This document shows, piece by piece, positions 54,357-64,000 of a stretch of 64,000 bases of DNA (position 1 is the stretch's first letter; every line of letters starts with the position of its first letter). The stretch covers positions 62,001 through 126,000 of the forward strand of contig CAJNOL010000177.1 in the NCBI GenBank assembly GCA_905250125.1, in the 5' to 3' direction. This DNA comes from Rotaria sordida. Its lineage: Eukaryota; Rotifera; Eurotatoria; Philodinida; Philodinidae. Both the position numbers and the translations under genes were made by a program. The notes beneath the pieces were generated by a model that worked only from the letters and a program-made list of their open reading frames with translations, searched no databases and was not told where the DNA came from.

Positions 54357-56969
54357 CATGCAGATGATCGAATAGAAACTTATCTTTATAATAATAAATA
54401 TGAAATATGAAGATTATTTGATCTGAAAAAAGATATATTGATTTATATTTGCCATTCGTTGATTTTTAATATATTCATATGTGAACTTTGATTGATCTTA
54501 TTGTTTCTTTCAAGTAAAAGTAAAAGAATTAATTGATAATAGAATAGTATTTATATATGATCAACATGTATGTAAAACATCATTGAGTAAAATTGAACAT
54601 TTACTTGCTAATTGCAAGATTTATCACATGTAATTAGTTTATTATGAATTATTTTATTATTTATAATAAGAACATTTAATCGAATTAAATATTATTTATC
54701 AGAGAGCGAGAGAACAATTCAAATTTTTCTTTTTTATAAAGTAAATAAATAATAAAAAAAGGCTCATATATAATTCTATGATTTTCTTTTTTTAAAATGG
54801 ATAAAGAATAATTTGTTTCTTTTTATTGGTTGCACCATCTTAGGATTATTAGTTGATTCGTTCATCGATAAATACTCATAGAGTAACAGTATCGAAAAAA
54901 AAAAACCCATATTTATCTTTCTCTCATTTTTCATGCATCCGTTCATGTGGATAGGAAAAAAAAAGAAACGTAACCTTGTTCGGAGTTATGCACATAGCAA
55001 ATATACACTTTAACGTCTAAAAAGTAAGTTTATTTTAAAAGAAATATTTATCGTTTCAGGGACATCATACAATAATGATGTGTTTTAATATTACACACGT
55101 GTTGACTAAATTATGCAAAAAAGAAGAAAAAAAACGAAAAACGGAATACATACATCTGAGATGGCTTTCAAATAAAATATCGTTGATTTCGATTCTTTAT
55201 GACATAAGAACTTTTTCTTTTTACAATGTCAAATGTATATATGTACACATGTCTCATTTTTAATATAAATATATAAATTACTTAAGTTACACTACGACAG
55301 ATGTACATTAGATACAGTATGTATTAAAGAAGTAAAAAAAAAAAAAGGATGACAAATCTTTTTATAATATAAAATCAAAAGGTTACTAATGAATTCATTT
55401 GATGCGGAGACAGATGTTGTCTGTCAACTGTTTATTATCATTCTATTGTTTGTTATATATTGTGCAATTGTATGTGTGAGGGCACGAATGGTTAAAAGTA
55501 GGCGTCAACAGGTGCTCAATCGTTTTAATACTATGACATCATCTGTCCTTACGGAACTTTCATTATCAAAACTTATTCATACTCATATCTACGTATTCAT
55601 TGTAGTTGTTATTATTGTCAACATCAACAAACTTACTTGCATGTACAGATCAGACCACGAAGAAAAGAATTCGCTTTCACAATATTATTCATTCTTTCAA
55701 CAAGTAGGAGTAAGTGTATTTTAAAATAAAAATGTAAGAAAGATCAGAATAATTAAGTCAATAGAATGAAAAAGCACCAACTATATGTTCATTTATAAAC
55801 ACCTACACATGAATGAATCTTTTCGAATTTAAACGTTATTTAGCACCTACACAAATGTATGTGTTTAGTCCAAACGTAAAAGAAAAATTAATATCATATT
55901 TATGTTTTTCTTTCTCGTCTTCATCCGCTCCATATCAGACATAGAACGAAGGTATTTAGACAGAATAGACAAAAAATGAAGGAAAAAAGCCTAAGAAAAG
56001 AAATGATGCAATATACAAGACATAGAATACAAGTGTAAAAAGAAAGAAAAAAGTTTATCTCTCCTTTTTTTTTTCTTGTATAGTCTGCACTGTCGCACCA
56101 CTATCATTGATTATATCAGTGTGATTGTCAGGTTTTTGTCGGTGATTCTATGCTGTTATCTATTTATTGTCAAAACATCAAAAAAAAAATGACAACATTC
56201 ATTTTCTTTCGCGTTCGCCTTGAATAACATGAGGAGAATGCTGAGTGACGACGGCCGTGTACTTGCTGCTTTTATATATCCACGCTCGATTAGGTAACGT
56301 GAGCACACGCATACAATCTCCACGTACGTATGCGACTGTACAAAACAGACGCACGTATATACATATACATTTTCTTTTTTTTTTTGCCTTCCTTTTAATA
56401 AACTGGCGTTATAGCAAACAGAAGTGAGTTAATATACAAGTCACATTTTTTTTTTCATTTTTATTCACTGAATAATCTATTCTTATTGTTACTTTGTTGA
56501 TAATAAACAAAAGAATAGAAATTTTCAAGATGAACAATGATAAGATATAAAGTCAAACTCTATCAGATGTGACAATATGATGTTTTGTCTTTTGTTCATT
56601 TTTATGTGTTAAGTTAATTTCCCTTTTTTTCTTTCGTAGATCGTTGGACAAGTAGACTTGCCGAGACATTTATTCTTTGTTTAGTCACTACCTCCTCAGT
56701 CCGATAGTCCACAATCAATTGAATTATAATTATACGAATGTCTATATTTTCTATAGCAGAATACAATCGATTGTGTTTTTATTGCTCTGTCTCTCTCCGT
56801 CGTTCGGCCCGAACGAGCGACCAGACGGACGACGACCGAGTAGACAGACATATACACATTCACAATTCTTTGTTTGATCCCCTTTTGTATTATGATGGTG
56901 TCACGAAAAATGAGAACGAGAAATAGAGAGACTTTCTTACCACACACACTATTAATGTAGGAAAAAAAA

Positions 56970-56986
56970 AGAGAGAGAGAGAGAGG

Positions 56987-57011
<25 letters not shown>
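56970..57011. repeat. (AG)n microsatellite
   Basis: About twenty AG units with one interruption, some 300 bp upstream of the SHARK start codon. A GA-rich tract in this position could influence the promoter, but nothing in the sequence proves it. Confidence 0.75.
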
Positions 57012-57018
<7 letters not shown>

Positions 57019-57318
57019 AAGGAATGAGAAAAAGAAATTATTTGACCCTCACATGGTTTGTAGTTGAAACCGCCACTATCATCAAATATATTGTCCTTAA
57101 AAAGAGATTTACATATAGATGAAGTCTGTCCAAGGTTCATCTCAAATGGCAAAGATTTACAAACAAATGCGTAGTTATCATTTGTTACAGATGATTTGAA
57201 TAATTCTTCAAGTCTTTTTTTTTACATTTAGATGTGAATTTTGATCGGTAATAATAACGTCATTATTCATACACATATAAGTATACATATACATACATAT
57301 ATATATAATATAAATATC

Positions 57319-62889
<5,571 letters not shown>

Positions 62890-63285
62890 GTAGATAATAA
62901 ACATTTATTCTCGAATTCCAAATTATCCCAAACCGGTTTTTTACCTGTGAACAATTCTATTATTGGCTTTTTCTGTACATTTAAAATAAAAATCCAATAG
63001 GATAGAAACAAGAGAAAAAAAATGAAAGAAATCTGTTGTTTTTCTTTTTTTTTTTTGGGCGGAACGAGTTTGTTTCTTTTTTTCTTTTTGTTTGTGTTCA
63101 TATTTAATAACAAAATATAATAATGAAAGATATTTTGCTATTTTCTTTTAAAATGATACTAAGGTTAATATAAACAAAAAAAAAAACTAACAAAACAAAA
63201 TAAAAAACAAAATGAACATTCTTATTTTACCTTTGTGTTTTTATTCTAAAGATATATTAGAAAATTGAAAAAATAAAAATTCTGT
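62890..63285. other. Short tail-to-tail spacer
   Basis: 396 bases between the SHARK stop and the TMEM163-like stop on the other strand. It must contain both 3' UTRs. It has poly-T/poly-A runs and no coding sequence. Confidence 0.6.
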
Positions 63286-64000
63286 TTATGCAACTTCTGT
63301 AGTTTCAATATCTTTATCAAGATTTGAATATTGTCTATATATATCGTCTGGAACAGATCGATTTGCTACTTGTGTTTGATTTGTTGGTAAAAGTGTAGTA
63401 TTTACATTTATATCATCAATTTCTCTATTAAGTGATTCTAAATAAAGTTTATTATGATAAGCTATTCCACTATGAACTAATATACAACCCATAATAAGTA
63501 AAAGTAAAGCCAATAAAATAGATATTAAATCATCAAATTGTGAATATCGACTTAATATAGGTATACGATCCCATAATATTAATGGTAAAGCCATAATAAT
63601 ACCAATAATTGAATTTAATGCTTCAGCCATTAAAGATCTTGAATTAAGTTTTTTTGAAAGAATTATTTTAATAATTGATAAAACAGTAAATATAATTATA
63701 TGAGTTATAGAATAAACAAGTAAAAGCCAATCACCTGTTGATGATTGTGGAACAATCATTGATTGTATAGCACGAGATTCAATAGCTAAAAATGAACCGA
63801 TAAAAAGTGCACCTATAACACAACATACAAGATAATCTCGTCGTTTAAAATCATCCATTGTTTGAGCTAATAATAGAAAGAATATTTTATAAAATTTTAA
63901 TTTTAATTTTTATCAATCTATACCTTTTAAATGCCAAGCAACAAAACAAATACAAATTGCATCCATTAACGTATCAATCGAATAACTTAAACCAACAGAT
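63286..64000 (-). CDS. TMEM163: TMEM163-like zinc transporter, 3' part only
   Basis: Two exons are visible: the last, 63866-63286, and part of the preceding one, 64000-63924; the gene continues beyond the window. They join in frame (phase 1). The visible 219 residues contain the start of a conserved SIDTLMDA-type helix, a basic loop (MDDFKRRDY), and four further hydrophobic segments (about visible residues 37-58, 72-94, 108-122, 139-157), ending in a soluble acidic tail. The pattern SYSIDTLMDA..LAIESRAIQ..SRSLMAEALNSIIG matches TMEM163, a vesicular/plasma-membrane zinc-efflux protein related to the cation diffusion facilitators; the Asp in IDTLMDA is a likely metal ligand. A generic CDF-like transporter is the alternative. 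Confidence 0.8.

Larger units (their letters stand above)
52687..57318. other. Gene-free head-to-head region with two inverted-repeat elements
   Basis: About 4.6 kb between the divergent racemase and SHARK genes. It contains short inverted-repeat elements at 53052-53256 and 53789-54356, and GA-rich repeats at about 56970-57011. The segment just before 57319 should carry the SHARK promoter. None of the short open frames resembles a known family. Confidence 0.5.

Overview
This window looks like nuclear DNA of a small-genome invertebrate, and a bdelloid rotifer of the Rotaria type is my best guess (inference, about 0.6). It is very AT-rich. Genes are compact, with many introns of about 45-80 bases bounded by GT..AG, the standard stop codons are used, and the gene set is plainly metazoan: tetraspanin, 7TM receptor, two-pore K+ channel, TCF/LEF with a C-clamp, SPATA1, and a SHARK kinase of the kind vertebrates lack. 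No rRNA, tRNA, CRISPR or prokaryotic-style operon was seen.

Layout, left to right: a tetraspanin (+, 4437-6591); a large coiled-coil protein with poly-Q and poly-N tracts (-, 8281-12301); an intronless orphan 7TM receptor (+, 14926-15951); asparagine synthetase (-, 17994-20142); a two-pore-domain K+ channel (-, 21203-22777); a PARG-like ADP-ribose glycohydrolase (+, 25951-27207); an ABRA/costars actin-regulating protein (-, 31651-32833); SPATA1 with IQ motif(s) (+, 34655-37781); a TCF/LEF HMG-box factor (-, 39963-44822); a membrane-anchored cupin (+, 51036-51611) tail-to-tail with an aspartate/glutamate racemase-family protein (-, 51634-52686); a SHARK-type SH2-ankyrin-SH2-tyrosine kinase (+, 57319-62889); and the 3' part of a TMEM163-like transporter (-, 63286 to beyond the window). 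I rebuilt the exons of every gene by eye. Each complete model closes in frame from ATG to stop with GT..AG introns, which is the main internal check; individual boundaries may be off by a base. The genes do not form an obvious pathway; this is an ordinary stretch of animal genome with independent genes.

The gene-poor gaps and some introns hold palindromic, MITE-like elements 0.2-1.1 kb long. The most informative are three nested ones. A 190-bp hAT-like element (16133-16322) has 8-bp target duplications, and the opposite arm of its host palindrome still shows the empty site. A 486-bp palindromic insertion (13322-13807) sits inside another palindrome with the same kind of evidence. A 187-bp hAT-like element (30315-30501) sits inside a 1.07-kb TA-flanked palindrome. 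Other points of interest are a convergent gene pair whose stop codons lie 22 bp apart, with both AATAAA signals overlapping the stops; a K2P channel with an altered first selectivity filter; and a probable alternative terminal exon in SPATA1. I found nothing that I can claim as a wholly new biological system.
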